64,000 bases of DNA from Cryptomeria japonica (GCF_030272615.1 NC_081406.1:473396400-473460399), one strand, 5' to 3'; shown: positions 30,897-43,761, numbered from the stretch's first letter. The notes: generated by a model not told the origin, from the letters alone. Numbers and translations are program-made.

Positions 30897-33800
30897 CTAA
30901 GCATGTGCAATCTGGGCATCCTTGTGCTTGTCCCAATGAGAAATTCCCTTGAATAGGAACATAATGTGTATCAATAGGAATGCGTGCAATTGCTCTGCCT
31001 CTTGAATGGAGTCGGGAACATAGTGTGAGAATTGAGTGGCTCGGTAGAGGGCTCTATTCATGAAGGAAACACTTTCATTGCTCAAATCTCTTAATTTTCC
31101 TAAGGGAAGAATAATATTATCCCTTTGTTGTTGCAGTTCATAATACCTTTCATGGAGTTCCTCAATCTTGGATCTTCCAGAGCCAGATAAATCCTTAGAC
31201 AATCTTATATTAACATGTGCTCGCTGGATCTTATCTTCAATGATATTCATTTCATCTTTGATGCTTTTGGTGGCATCCAACCACTGAAGACTGAAGTCAA
31301 ATAGTATGTCTCCATTTTCCATATAAGATTGACCTTGGGAAATAAGTTGTGAAAGTTGGTGATGTGAAGATTCACACCTGACTTTGAAACCATGAAGTAG
31401 CTTTTCTTAGCCATCTGCTTTCTCCTTTTCATACTTTTCTTTTATCTTCTCCATGTGACTACTCAAAGAATTGATTATCATTTTGCATTTCTATGCATTT
31501 GAAGTGTCTAGATTTATTTGACACTCAAGCATTGCAACATAGAGTGTTGTTAGAAAATCTTCAACAATCTTGTCCTTTTTCAAAAAATCTTGTCTTGCAG
31601 ATGAAATAAATGCTTCTCCAATCTCAAGCTTTTGAACCAGATCAAAATTAAAAAAATCATCTGATTGCATAGATGAGATGATAGGTGGAATAATTAAAGG
31701 ACCAAAAAACAATTTCTTCCAAGCATCTTCAAGAGCACCTGAACTAGTATCGATTATAGATACCCGCACACTAGATTCCTTGGATGGATCATCTTCTTTG
31801 TCGTTTGAAGAAATTTTGGATCCAGATTCATCTTTTTTAGGCTCATTAGACACTTGATCATTTTTGCCTATGTCAACACAACCTTCAATCTCTTTACCTA
31901 TATCGAACTCTAAAATAACTGGAGGAACCTCAGAGGTTCCAAGAATATCCATAACATTATCCATAGCATTGTCCATGGTAGATAAATCATTAACTAGGTT
32001 ATCAATAGGAGTATCAACAGGATTGGCTGACTCATTCTCAAGCATACTAGTAGAAGTACCAGAGCCAATAGGAGGGAATAGACTAAGGTTCTTAGAAACT
32101 ATCATAATAGTTTCCATGATCTCATCCTTGAGATTTTATTTGGCATTGGCGTCTCCTAACATAAGACTACCTAGAGTCTTCTTGGTTCTCAATTTAGTCT
32201 TGCATGCTTCAATAACACTAACTTTGTTGTCATGAGAGAGTGCGGAACCGACTAACTAAAAAACATGATCCTTAATGGATTGTTCCTCTTCTTTAGCAAT
32301 TTTCCTGATTCTAATTAACTCATCATACAATTCTTTTAGAATAATATTTCTAAACTGATAAGTCGTAGCATCATACGTAACACAATAAAGTAGAAAAAGC
32401 TTTAATAATACTATTTTGATCTTCAACACTAACCTCAGAATAAAGACCACCTACCTCACTTGGGCTTGAACCATGAGTGAGGGACTCGCATAGACTTTCT
32501 ATATCAAGAGGATTCTTTACTTTCTTTCCTTTGGATTTCCAAACATGTATCCAGTATTTCTCTGCATCCTCCTCTTCTTCTGATTCAAGGACTATGGTCT
32601 TCCTTTTTACTTAAATTTTATTCATTAGGGAATTTGATGAGGGAAGCTCCTTCTGAGAAAATTAAGATGCTCTAGATGCACTTGCAAGCCTTCCAGAACA
32701 TCTAATTTCAGAGATATCCTCCTCAGTCAATTGGCCTTATCTAGTGATTCCCAAATCACTTTCTTCACATTCTTTTCTTGATCCTTCTTGGAATGCTCCA
32801 TGCGAACTTGCAAGAAATTTTCATATGCAGTCCCAAAACATTCTTGAGACTCATTAACTGGTCTCTCCAATAGAACTTTGGTTGCACCTTCAAGCATTCC
32901 AGGGGATGCTTCATAGCTGAACGAAGGGACCCAAACTTTTCTTGGCACAATAGCCTTCATATAGCATTTGTCATTTGTGAGTACAAATGTTATATCATTT
33001 TTATATTTGACCATAATATCTTTCAGAATTCTATCTCTACTTTGCATTTTCATCTGAAAGCTGATGAAGTAGGTTGCAAACACTTCATCTCTTGCCTTGT
33101 CATTGATGAACCCTCGTAGCCTATTTGCAATCTGATGGGCTACCGAGGTATCCAGAGACCAAAAAACCTTACCTTTGTCGGGTAAATTGTATACTAAATA
33201 GAATAGAATGCACAGGGATAGGGTTCCAAACTTAAAGGAATGTTTCTTCTTCTGAAATTGGGCAAAATTTTCTAAAAATTGCTGACGCAACATTTCACAG
33301 AGGTCAAAATCCTTTTTTAGCTCTGCCATTTCATATGCCATGTGAACTGTCGTGGTTGAAATGGATTTTTCTCTATTTGTGAAAGATCTTATTTCCGACC
33401 ATCATCAACAAGTACTTAACTATTGGATTCATGACACTGTCAATTGCCAAAGAGCGCTTGTTGAATGTTGCACTAGTTAAGTCAATAATAGCCTTGTTCT
33501 TGGCAAATTTCAGACCGAGAATCTCATCGGAGTCACTCACACCAGTGATGGCTCTCATTACATCCTTGGTTATGACGTGAGTTTGATCTAAACATAGGAA
33601 TGTACCATGAAACTTAATCATGGCTAACTTAACTCATTTTTCGTCATAACAAAAATCGAGAAAATTGTTCCATGTGTCCAACTTCTTCTTAGCTAGGTTA
33701 GTGAATTCAGGCCTTACTTGGCCATGCTCATTAATCATTTTCTTGGTCCACAAGTCCAACATCTTTCTATGATGGCTAAATTCTTCCATCTTGACATGAA

Positions 33801-33975
33801 CATAGGATCAAACATCCTCATTCAAAACAACCCCAACTAGCATGTTTGAAAAAGCTCCAATCAGATTAGTCTCTATTGCTTTGTATGGCATCTTCATAAA
33901 TACAAGTCGAGGCTTGACTCCTACATCAACTACGGTAGGAGAATCCATGATCTCTAACTTAGCAGACTGTTTACC
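30897..33975 (-). pseudogene. TE6 unknown ORF, about 1000 codons with stops
   Basis: I do not recognise this protein. On the minus strand it starts near 33970 with MDSPTVVDVGVKPRLVFMKM. A first region includes LDTWNNFLDFCYDEK and LCLDQTHVITKDVMRAITGV, then NPIVKYLLMMVGNKIFHK. A second, 204 codons open (33341-32727), has FGTLSLCILFYLVYNLPDKG and ANRLRGFINDKARDEVFATY. A third (32117-31491) is acidic and low-complexity, then helical. The last (31322-30897) is a coiled coil (IEDKIQRAHVNIRL, ELHERYYELQQQRDNI). No metal-binding or RT motif is visible. The order, a globular N-terminal part, an acidic linker and a coiled coil, resembles plant Athila/Ogre extra ORFs in layout only. Confidence 0.5.
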
Positions 33976-35340
33976 CTAATCAAACTTGCCGGAGAAACCC
34001 TAGGCACTCTGGTCACCTTAACTGCCTTCAATGCTCTTAATTGCTTCTTTAATTCAAGGTGAAGTGAAACTTATCGAAATGTTCTCCTTATATCCCTTCA
34101 TGTGATGCTTCACATTAAATGCGCATTAGTTGTCTTCCACTTTTTGGTTTTCGTAATAACCTATCAAATCCTCTGATGAGTTATGACTTTGATGACTAGA
34201 CTTCTTCTTGATCTGCTCTACTTGTATTATGACCTCATACAACTTTGGCAAGGGACAAGGATATGCTTTCAAATTACTCCCCCTGGGCCAAAGCCACAAA
34301 CTCTCTAATTCTGGATGGGATACCTGCATCGAAGCTAGGTGTTGACACATCTATAGTCTCTTTCTTTCTCCAAATCTTTTTCATCTCAACTTTTAAATCT
34401 TTCACATTGATCCTTTTTACCGGTTTGATTAGATTTTGAATCTCATTTCGTCTACACTGTCTTGCCATAAGTCTAGATTTGTTGCAATTGTAGCATCTGA
34501 TATTTGCCGGATTTTGTCTTGGCCTACACTTGTTATATTTGTGTCCAAAATTTTTGCACGTATAACATCTTCCTCTAAAGTAATTATATTTATTTTGATT
34601 CATATTCAGATTTCTACATTGAATATCTTTATGGCTATATTTATTGCATGCGTAACATCTATTGAAGAATAAATTAGAAGTTTGATTCATGCTACTTCTA
34701 CACTCTGCTACCTTATGTCCTACTCAATTGAATTTATAACAAGAACCATTAAAGGAGGTGTTTTTCATACTTACCTGTTGCTTGATTGAAGCATTACCTT
34801 TTTCTTCCTTGGTAGCTCCCACTTTTTCCAGAAGTGAATCTTCTTTGTGATTAGCATTGGGTTGTGAGCATCCAACAGATTCATTTTTTTCTTCCTTTTT
34901 GGTTTCCAAAACTTCCTTTGCATTTGTCACCATATCAAGCTTACCGGATTCAATTTTTCTCTCTTGTTTATTTACTTTATGTAGCTATACCTTTAGAGAT
35001 GTTACTTCTTGCCTTAGCTTTCGACACTCCTCTGACTTGCATTTCATCATCTTGTTTAAGTTTTCCTTGGTCTTCTCATTGTCCTTATTTTTGACCTTTA
35101 GATCTACAATAGTGTTGTTTTCTTGCTTGAGCTCTTCACTGACTTCTTTATGCCATATTTTAAACTTTCAGATCTTCTCTCTCGGTTTCTCAATGCATTT
35201 ATTAGCTAGCTTAACATTTTCTTTCAAATCTTTATTTTTAGTTTCTACCGCTTCTAGATCCTCAAGAGAATTTCTTAGATCTTTCCTTAAATACATAAGT
35301 TCAACTTTTCAGATCTCCTTTGTGTGGATAAACTCTTTTG
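33976..35340 (-). pseudogene. gag: TE6 Gag remnant: coiled coil plus four-knuckle array
   Basis: From the primer site the minus strand encodes a coiled-coil region rich in E, K and L (about 35330-34870). The knuckles follow: CYKFN.VGHKVAEC with a stop inside, CYACNKYSHKDIQC, CYTCKNFGHKYNKC, and CYNCNKSRLMARQC, which lacks the Gly-His pair. A basic tail and an EQIKKKSSHQ segment follow to about 34126. No UBN2-type N-terminal capsid domain is recognisable, so the protein may not form particles by itself. Confidence 0.68.
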
Positions 35341-35351
35341 AAGGATTTATC

Positions 35352-35363
35352 TTTGATACCAAT
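35352..35363 (-). other. TE6 primer binding site (tRNA-Met type, diverged)
   Basis: TTGGTATCAAAG on the minus strand abuts the LTR and keeps the TGGTATC core of the plant Copia primer site. Confidence 0.6.
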
Positions 35364-36255
35364 TGTTGAATATCCAAAGTACTGAGAGGGGAGGGGTGAA
35401 TCAGTATTCCCTTGAACTTATTTAAACTTATAACTAACCAATCACATAACATATTTTAATGCAACAACTAAAAGTAACACAATAACACATAACACCATAT
35501 TTGCACGTGGAAACAATAAAGTGGGAAAAATCATAGAGAGAGTGTTCTCTCAGGAATGATGCAATATGTAACCAGTTACACAGTACAAGGGGGTGCTTCA
35601 CTGCCAGTTTGGGCTCATTGCACAAATACAAAAGGCTTACTGCTGGATAATGAAATATACAAATTTGAGCTGTTAGAATTGCATATGAAATTTTTATAAG
35701 TTATAGTTCCTTTGAAGTACACAAGTTTTCTCATACATTCATTGTATCTAATCCACATAACAATGTTTACATTCATGGGCCTTTTCACACATACACATAA
35801 TACACAAAATAGTTGTTCTTCAACAACCATGTCTCTAATAAGTAACATAAATGACAATATATATTTGTGTCGATCTGATTGATGAGCTGGCTCAACCAGA
35901 AGGGGGGAGACCGAACTATCCACATTCTATAGTAACCAAAAAGTATCTCCATGCAGTGTCGACTTCCAACTTAAATCCTTAAATGACTTGTATAAACTTG
36001 CTTCTAGCATATTTGGATAGGACCAGACCTAAAAATATCTTGAAGAATCTTCTCTCATCGCATCTAGATGGGACCGAACCCAAAATAAATTTCGATAAGA
36101 GTAAATACCAGACCTCAAAGCTGTACAAACATACAATGCATAATAAAGAAATATTGCATACTTGAAGCAAACTTCCCAATTGAATCCCATACATACATGT
36201 CAGACCAAAAAATAACATCCATGACATCAATGACAATAATGAAAATAGGCCAACA
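35364..36255 (-). repeat. TE6 5' LTR (right), 892 bp
   Basis: It starts TGTTGAATATCC and ends GGCCAACA on the plus strand and is followed by the CAAAG duplication. The end module GAGAGGGGAGGGGTGAATCA is at about 35385. Confidence 0.9.
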
Positions 36256-36260
36256 CAAAG
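36256..36260. repeat. TE6 target-site duplication, right copy CAAAG
   Basis: An exact repeat of 28378-28382 directly after the LTR end CCAACA. Confidence 0.9.
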
Positions 36261-36600
36261 AACTTGGGAACCTTCTTTCATGAACCTTGTGGAAGAGGAT
36301 CAAGAGGTGGAGTCAAGTTAAGAGGACCTAAATTCTACCCCCAAGGTCCTTGAGAAACCATTGCTAGTGGTTGTAGAGGTAGATATGGAGGAATTACCAA
36401 AGACCTTGAAGCACTAGATGCTTCACTAGGAATAGGTGATCTTTCACTTGTAGGAGGGTAACTTCTTGCTCGCTACAAAGGAGAAACTGATCTGAAAGAA
36501 AAATAATCAAAGTTGTTCTTTTGTAGCTACTCAAAAACAAGATCAACAATACCTTGATTTCGTCTTCAATGAGTATAACTTGAATGAGCTAGATTGCCAA
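36261..36600 (-). pseudogene. gag: TE4 Gag, N-terminal part beyond TE6
   Basis: On the minus strand PLNLTPPLDPLPQGS and KVPKFFGDGKK join across the TE6 site into DEHVATFHIA, the start of the capsid domain. A Pro/Ser-rich leader lies upstream. The exact start codon is unclear because of stops near 36330 and 36470. Confidence 0.6.
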
Positions 36601-37799
36601 CTTTGAAACTTAGTACAAGAAGGAATGTTCAAATATAATACCAAAAACAAGAACAATAGACTGCACAACAATCAAAATTAAAGATATTTGATTGTATGTT
36701 CTCCCCAGTCGAAATGCCAAAAGCTGTTAGATGAAAAATTTGTAAGCTGGGGAAGTTTACAAAATTATGGTTTCAACCACAATATGTGAGATTAGATATA
36801 TCCTAATTGTAAGGGAAGGATCCCTTTTTAACTTACTACTCACTTTATCTAGAATAAAATATAAACTTTGATTTCTAATCTAAACTTAAGTGGTACATCA
36901 TCCTATTCTCTCTTTAGAATAGATGTTATTCCCTCCTCTCTTTTTTTTAAGAAAGAATTTACAATGTGGAGCAGCAATAATTATTACAATTTCAAAATTA
37001 CAAAGCAACTTTGAACATGCAAATGAAAAATACAAATAAAGAAGCAAAGTTTTCGTGAAGGCTCAAATTCCTCTGTTGCTTCTCTAGGATGCGAAAATAG
37101 TGCTTAAGCTCAAACTCTTATAAATCACTATTATCCTATCAAACTTTCTTCAAATAACTTTTGTAACCCATTGTGTGAACTAAGATAATCAAAGCAAAGC
37201 ACAAAGTCTTTATCTTGATATCTTATTACAACTTTTGATAATATTTTTTAGAAATAACAATATGAAGCTCAAAGTCTTCAAATTACTACCTCTTTTACAA
37301 TATCTCTTTAACTAAAATAACTGAAACAAAATACAAAGTCTTTGTCTCGATACAAACTTACTAACTCTATTTAACAAGTGCTGAAATATGACACAAAGTT
37401 CACAAATCAAAACTTTCTTTACTCTTTAATGATATTTTTCGACAACACCTTTACTTAAACAAAATAAGGTTTTAGTAAGAACAATCTTACCATAAACACA
37501 ATGAAGTCAACACAAAGTTTGAATGCTAAAGGTATCTTCTTATTTGATCAAGTTTGCAAAATAATAATAGTAACACAAAGTTTCACTTTTGCTCTTGACT
37601 TAGACAGAGTTTTGTTGCATAAAATTAAAGATAAAAATCATAATAAGCAAACTCATATATATAGGTGAGGTGTAATTAGATAATATAAGAAAGCTATGAA
37701 TAAATCAAAGAAGAGTCCTATTCGACTTAGAACTCATGCATGTTCTAGATGTGAAAACTTGAATACAGAATGACACTTGAAGTGTCAAAGTCTTATTAT
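36601..37799 (-). other. TE4 spacer between extra ORF and gag, no gene seen
   Basis: Strongly AT-rich sequence with repeated CAAAGT(C/T)TT words and no meaningful ORF. In Ogre elements a leader or intron-like spacer separates the extra ORF from gag, which would fit this position, but I found no convincing splice pair. Confidence 0.4.
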
Positions 37800-40085
37800 A
37801 AAAATGTATCTATAGCTCTAGAAAATATGAAAAATACCAAGTGTCACTATACACTCCATTATTATCTTGCTTCATGAACTTATTGAACTCATGCAAAATT
37901 GTCTTCATTTGTTCTTCATCAAGTCCCTTGGTGTGGCTTGTGATAACCTTGACCCGAGTAATGGTATCTTTGAGGGTCATGTAGAATTTCTTGTGCTTCT
38001 TCATAAGAGAATCCAAATCATCCAAATTGATTTAAATTTCTATCAACTTGTTAATTTAGAAAATTTCTTTGTCCACCTCTTCCCCAATAAGTAAACTGAA
38101 CTCTTTGACAATAGTATCTTCATGAAGAGGCTTTTGATTTTCATCAGGAAATGTACAAGGAAGTGCTGATATATTTTCCTTTATGATTATATTCCCTTTG
38201 AGCTTTTCTCATATCTTTGATAAGAATTTCCAAGGTATTCATTTGATGTTCCAATACCGCCCTTTGTTCAATATACATATTCCTTGAAGGGAGTACTCCA
38301 TTGATAACTAGAACATCCAACTGAAAAATCTTCTATTTTCAACCATGAGTTGAAGTTCTTCTCATATGTCTCTAATTAATTTGAGAAAATATTCAAAGTT
38401 TTATCTAGCTTATATTTTACATCTTCTAGATTATTAATTAGAGTAACTACATAACATAAAAGATGTGTACCTTGGCTCAATATCGTGTCCATTCATTCAC
38501 CAACTAACGTTCCCCGTGAATTGACCTATTCAACTTGCTTGATGATCTGTTTGTCAACTGATGAAGTGACAAGTTCAATTACCTCTAACGATTTGTCATC
38601 TTAATCAAGATATCAATAAGTTGCTCTACCGGTTTCTTCAATTTGTCCTTCTTGATCTTTTCCTTATTATAACTTGTCACAAGATTGTGAAAAAATGCTT
38701 GAGCATCTTCCATTGTACCTTCATGTGTTTGCTTACCTTGATCGATCCTATTGATAACATAATTTGTAGGTTGAACTTTATCTAAATCTGTATTCAAGAG
38801 AGGAATTACCATTTCTACATACTAATTATTTGACTTATCCACCTTTACCCTACATAAGGTCTTCGCCTTCTTTGTACCCTTGGGTTTTACAGGAATCAAT
38901 TGATTGAAGTCGAAGTCATTTGGGGAGATGGCTTGCTTTTTCCTCTTAGGAGTATTGGAAACTAACCAAGGTGGTAAAGGTGTATTGTCCTCTACTTGAG
39001 TGGTCAATACTTGGGATGCAAGTTCTTGATTCTATACACTTGTAGTCACAATAGGAGGTGTAGATGTCACAATTGCAAGTGGATTTTCAATTGTTGAAAC
39101 TTTAGGAGGAAGTTTAGTTTCTGACATGAACTAATCAAAATCTTCTAACATAGAAGTTACTTCAGAAAAGTTAGGAAGAAACACATTTTCAATGTTGTCA
39201 TGCAGGGTGTCAAGAGTTGACTCATTGGTTGTTGTTGAAGGAATGGTATATATTACCACACTAGGAGCCTTATATGTATATGAAAAGGTAGAGCCAAAAG
39301 GAGAGGGGTAGAGACTGACATGGGAGGAGGAATTGTACCTACAACATCATGTGAGGAAGGGGGAACAATTTCTCGTGTCCTTTGGGATTGAGAAGTACTG
39401 GGAATTTATAGTAACTCCTCCTCCTCATATTCTCCCTCTTATTGTTTTTCTAGATCTTCTTCTTCTTGTTCACCTTCTTCATCAAGCAAATCTTCTTCAA
39501 CGTCATCCTATTTTTGAGTATCTTGGGCTAAATATTCCTCTTGACTCTTATCCTCACCTTTTTCAACTGTGAATTTGAATTTTGGAGCTTAAAATAGAAG
39601 TACTTTTATTCTACTAACAAGAGTAGTCAAATAATTTACCTCCTCAATGAAGTCACTCTGATGAATAGTCTCGGGCCACCTTGCAATAGTGGGCCTTGGT
39701 ATCTTCAACAAGTTCTCATTGATATTACTTCTGCATTTATTTGAATTATTGTCATGATAGGTTATTTCCAACTACATGTTAATATTAGGATATTGATCTA
39801 TATGCAAACACTTGAAAATAGTATCAAAGAAATCCTCATCCAACCTGAGCAATGTCTTCTTTCCCTTAGCATCTTTGACTGACCTTCTCACTGGATCATA
39901 TCTGTTATTTTGTAGTATTGTGGTGGCTCTTTGACTCTTTTCAAGAAATCTTGAAGATCAATGTTCCCTATCTTTATGTCTCTAATGTTGTCAATGTTAG
40001 AGGACATAGATGAAGGTGGAAAGATCAAATGAGGGTCTTGTTTCTTGAACTTTATTGTTCTCTTGTTTGGTGAGGGTCCTAACAT
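37800..40085 (-). pseudogene. TE4 extra ORF upstream of gag, starting inside the 5' LTR
   Basis: No known domain is recognised. On the minus strand an ATG at 40085 within the LTR starts MLGPSPNKRTIKFKKQDPHL, then SSNIDNIRDIKIGNIDLQDF and LKRVKEPPQYYK at the LTR edge. Past the edge, one frame over, it continues RYDPVRRSVKDAKGKKTLLR, DEDFFDTIFKCLHIDQYPNI and ARWPETIHQSDFIEEVNYL. A low-complexity acidic stretch (EEEDLEKQ-like, about 39550-39400) follows. Then comes KRKKQAISPNDFDFNQLIPV, a possible nuclear-localisation-like basic patch, and coiled-coil-like segments to 37810. Several stops break it. The position matches the ORF1 of Ogre elements. Confidence 0.55.
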
Positions 40086-41517
40086 TTGAGTGTGATAAAA
40101 ACTGCAATATTTTGATAAAGATCATCACCATATTTAAGCCAATTAGCCTATTTACAAGGATTCAAAATCCCAATTTATAGAACAAAAGTTTTCGGTGAGA
40201 GAAAATTGATTTTGTATTTATATTTTGCAAGTATGTGCATTCAGTGTAAATTGGACTTATAAGTCCGATTTGTATAAAAAACTAGTGAGAACACAAACAA
40301 AATACATATCGAACTTATAAGTCCGATTTATGCTTAGAGGAGATAAAAAAACATAAAGGTGCATATTTCGATGATAAGTTTGATATACATTTGGTAATGG
40401 TTAACAATTATAGGTGCATATTCTTATGTGAAAAAGCACATAGGGAATACAACTATCTTATGTGCTAATTGGGGTTATAACCTCAAATTACACCTAAGGA
40501 AAGCACCATGGTGCAAGTCAAGGTTACAACCCCAATTTGTAGCAACACTCAACACTTAGCAAAGACAATCAATAAAGAAGGTGTATGGCGGAGTCAAGGC
40601 CCCAACATGCACCATTGGGTAAAATGTGTGAAACAAAGTGATATGACTTGGGGGAAAACCCAACACATATCGAAAGCTAGGGATTTGGTGCGTGTCGGTC
40701 TTACAACCCCAACTCACACCAAAACTAGGGTAGGATAAATACATGACACGTGTCAGGTTTTAAAGTGTGACACACATCCATAGTGCATGGAGCATCGAAA
40801 GGAAGAAAAATGACAGTGTAATGCGGAGGATATTTATGATATACATCAAAGTTAAAACTTCGATGTATATATAAAATATCAACCAAAATTACACTGTCAA
40901 ATCAAAATAAGGCCAAAGAACAATGAAAACTTAGAAAGCACGAAAGAAAGACACGGGAAAAAAACACATACCGTGGAAAAGATAATCTCGACCTTCAACA
41001 AATAATCTTTGTTCCTCACAAAACCTCAAGCAAATGAGGAAAAAGAAAGACTAGAATGAAATTAAAAGAAGAGGAAAGAAAAATCAAGTCAAACACTTAA
41101 AACAAATTAATGCAAATATGTGCACAATAATCATGTATTTCAGACTTACAAGTCTGATTTGCACCATTAGACCCAAAGAGGTGTAAGTCAGACTTATAAG
41201 TCCGAAATACACTTAAATAAGACAACTAAATGCAATGTCTCTAAGTCCAACTTTACACTTAAAAAGCCAAATATGGTGTAAAAAAATGGGATTTAGAATA
41301 TGATTTTGCACCATAACATCAAAAACTCATTCTAAGTTCAAATTTTCAATTTTAACTATCAAAACAAGATTTCGAGAATGAATACAAAGTATTCAAAGAG
41401 CAATGAGGCAACAAAAATCCTTGTAAAACTAACTCTTAGAGAAATGGAAGCAAATTTTAAATGAAATTTTGTAAGGGGTTATCCTTGTTTTCACCTAAAA
41501 GGAAAACAAGGACAACA
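39911..41517 (-). repeat. TE4 5' LTR (right)
   Basis: It is the partner of 19459-21075, 1607 bases long. It starts TGTAGTATTG and ends GGACAACA on the plus strand. It carries the TTATAAGTCC palindromes (40253-40266 perfect; variants near 40311, 41141 and 41189). Confidence 0.8.
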
Positions 41518-42534
41518 CAATTCAAGAATGTGTTTTGCTACACCAAGATCTTTCATATGCAATGTATAGGAAATAATCATCATCTGATTTATAATAAACA
41601 TAATAATAATTTAGAACACTCAAATCTCAAGCTTAACGCATATGTGTCAAATTTTTGGTACCACATTATATGGCTCTATTTGAGGCCATACAAAGATTTC
41701 TTCAATTTACAAACCAAATTACTTTTTCATTTTACCACGTAGCTCTTTAGTTGTGTCATTTTAATATCCTCCTCCAAATCATCATGAAGGAAATTAGTTT
41801 TCACATCTATTTTCTCAACCTCTAAATCATAATCAATAACAATTGTAAGTAAAAATCTAACGAATGTCATTTTTGCAATAGGAGAAAATATATCAACATA
41901 ATCAACACCCTCAACTTGAGAGTAGCCTTTTGCAACCTACCTTTCTTTATACTTATCAATACCTCCATTTGCACCAATCTTTTTCTTAAGCACCCATTTG
42001 CAACCAAATTGTTTTCATCCTTCGGGAAATGGTACAAGATCCCATGTTTCATTCTTTTTCAAAGCTGTCATTTCTTCATCCATAGCAATCTTCCAGGATT
42101 CTACATCATTCATACCTAATGCCTCTTCTATATATCTAAGTTCATCCACATTAGTCTTCAAAGCAAAAAAACATCTCCAATCATCAGGTGAATACCTTTC
42201 TAGTGGTTGTCTATGTCTTGTAGACCTTTGAACAAGCTAAATTAGAGGTTCTTCCTCCTCTTCTAACGATTCAAAGCTAGTTAAACTCCTCAAATTCTTG
42301 CCCATCTAGGGGTCTCAATCCAACTCTTTTAAGCATGGAAGGAAATTGAACTCTTTTCATCCTTCAGGCAACAGTACAAGATCCCACGTATCATTCTTTT
42401 TCGAAGTTGACTTTTCTTCAGCCATAATAATCTTCTAGGACTCTACATCATTCATACCTAATGCCTCTTCTACAAATCTAGGTTCATCCACATTAGTATT
42501 AAAAGCAAAAATACGTCTCTAATTATTAGGTGAA
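41518..42534 (-). pseudogene. pol: TE7: Copia reverse transcriptase fragment with a partial tandem duplication
   Basis: On the minus strand from about 42090 the fragment reads AMDEEMTALKKNETWDLVPF, CKWVLKKKIGANGGIDKYK, VAKGYSQVEGVDYVDIFSP and DLEVEKIDVKTNFLHDDLEE. This is the start of a Copia RT up to the first catalytic Asp region. Stops replace a Met/Lys-type position and a Leu-type position. A second, diverged copy of the first 180 bases lies at 42351-42534, ending where TE8 inserted. The rest of the element is absent. Confidence 0.8.
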
Positions 42535-43761
42535 TTAAAGAACACAATGGACCGCTGAGAGGGGGGTGAATCAATGGTAACCAAAAACTATAACTTCTAA
42601 ATGATCTAGGCTTTAATAACTGTATTCATAAAGCTATGAGTAGAGATACATAACACATAAAAAACACACACAAAGAGAGCAAACTCATAACACGGGAGTA
42701 TACAACAAAAACCCACAGTGGGAAAAAACTTCAGTGAGAAATGATGTTGGAGTCTATTTCTCCAATCCAGCCCCACAAGTAAAACTGATTACAATGTTTA
42801 GGGCACCAACCCAAGCAACACAAACCCCTAAATTTTATGGGCACCAAACCCTAGCTTTATGGGAACCAACCCAAACAAGCACCTACCCCTGCTCTACGCA
42901 CCCACTCAGAGAATTATAATGAAAAAGTATTTAAACAAATTAAGCACCTTGTTACAAATGATGTTTTGTAACTCACAAATATTTTTGTTCTTGAGATTGA
43001 CCAGATTCTTCTCTACTCTCAATCTTTGTTCTTTGCTCTCTAACATCTTCTATCAATCCCTGCTCTATGTTCTATGTCTTCTTCTTATTTCTACATCTAG
43101 CCCCTTGACCTCTAATTGACTCACTTCTTCTTCTTTGTCTCTCACAGTGTATATGATTCACTGTATTATCTCCCTCGACTCTCCACACTCTTGGCACTGG
43201 TCTCCACACTATACCTTTGTGTTCTTCTCTATCTAATTTTTTGCTTCTCTCTGCCTCTGTTCTGAGTGACTACCTTGCCATTTTTCTTCTCAACAACTTT
43301 CCTCTGCTCTATTCTGGATCTTTCCTCTCTGTTGCATACTTCACTATAGGGCTTCTTTCCAATATCTCTTCCTCAACTTTTAGCTCCCACACAACTGCAA
43401 CTCCAAAACTCCCTTTTGCAACTCACACCTTGCTACACATCACCCTTACTTTTCTCTCTGCTCTTGTTCATGCCAATCTCAATGCATGTCCCTAACCACT
43501 TGTGTACATCTTCCAACTCAACTACCTCATTAGTAGCTATCAAATCTTACCAACCATTTCTTTATTCAATAAGTTTTGTACCAATAATGGTTTCCCTCCA
43601 AGGATGGATTTAAAAAATCTAATTTCCTCGACCTTTGAGAGATCATGTTTGCTTACTAATAAGATTCTTTGTACACCACTCAGACAGATAGTCATCATTC
43701 ATGAATGCATTCTCCTTTTCTTCTGACTATTCTTTGCATTCATATTATATCTTTGTGTACC

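Larger units (their letters stand above)
28383..36255 (-). mobile_element. TE6: Copia-type LTR element without pol, carrying an unknown ORF
   Basis: It has paired LTRs (28383-30644 with an internal solo LTR, and 35364-36255), exact CAAAG duplications, a primer site next to the right LTR and a polypurine tract next to the left LTR, so its minus-strand orientation and limits are certain. Inside are a coiled-coil plus knuckle gag and a long unrecognised ORF. No RT, RNase H or integrase block is visible. Confidence 0.88.
19459..41517 (-). mobile_element. TE4: Tat/Ogre-like Ty3/Gypsy element with nested TE5 and TE6
   Basis: LTR-like repeats at 19459-21075 and 39911-41517 flank, in minus-strand order, an extra ORF, gag, protease, RNase H, RT with RNase H, and an integrase tail. 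Flanking pentamers are CATTT (19454-19458) and CAATT (41518-41522), four of five matching. TE6 (28383-36255) sits in gag and TE5 (21667-24180) sits where most of integrase should be. An ORF upstream of gag is a known Ogre trait. I found no convincing primer site at the inner edge of the right LTR. Confidence 0.75.

Noticed and set aside
34857-35369. 170-codon plus-strand open frame rich in L, S and F
   Set aside because: It is the antisense of the TE6 coiled coil; its composition is the mirror of E/K-rich codons.
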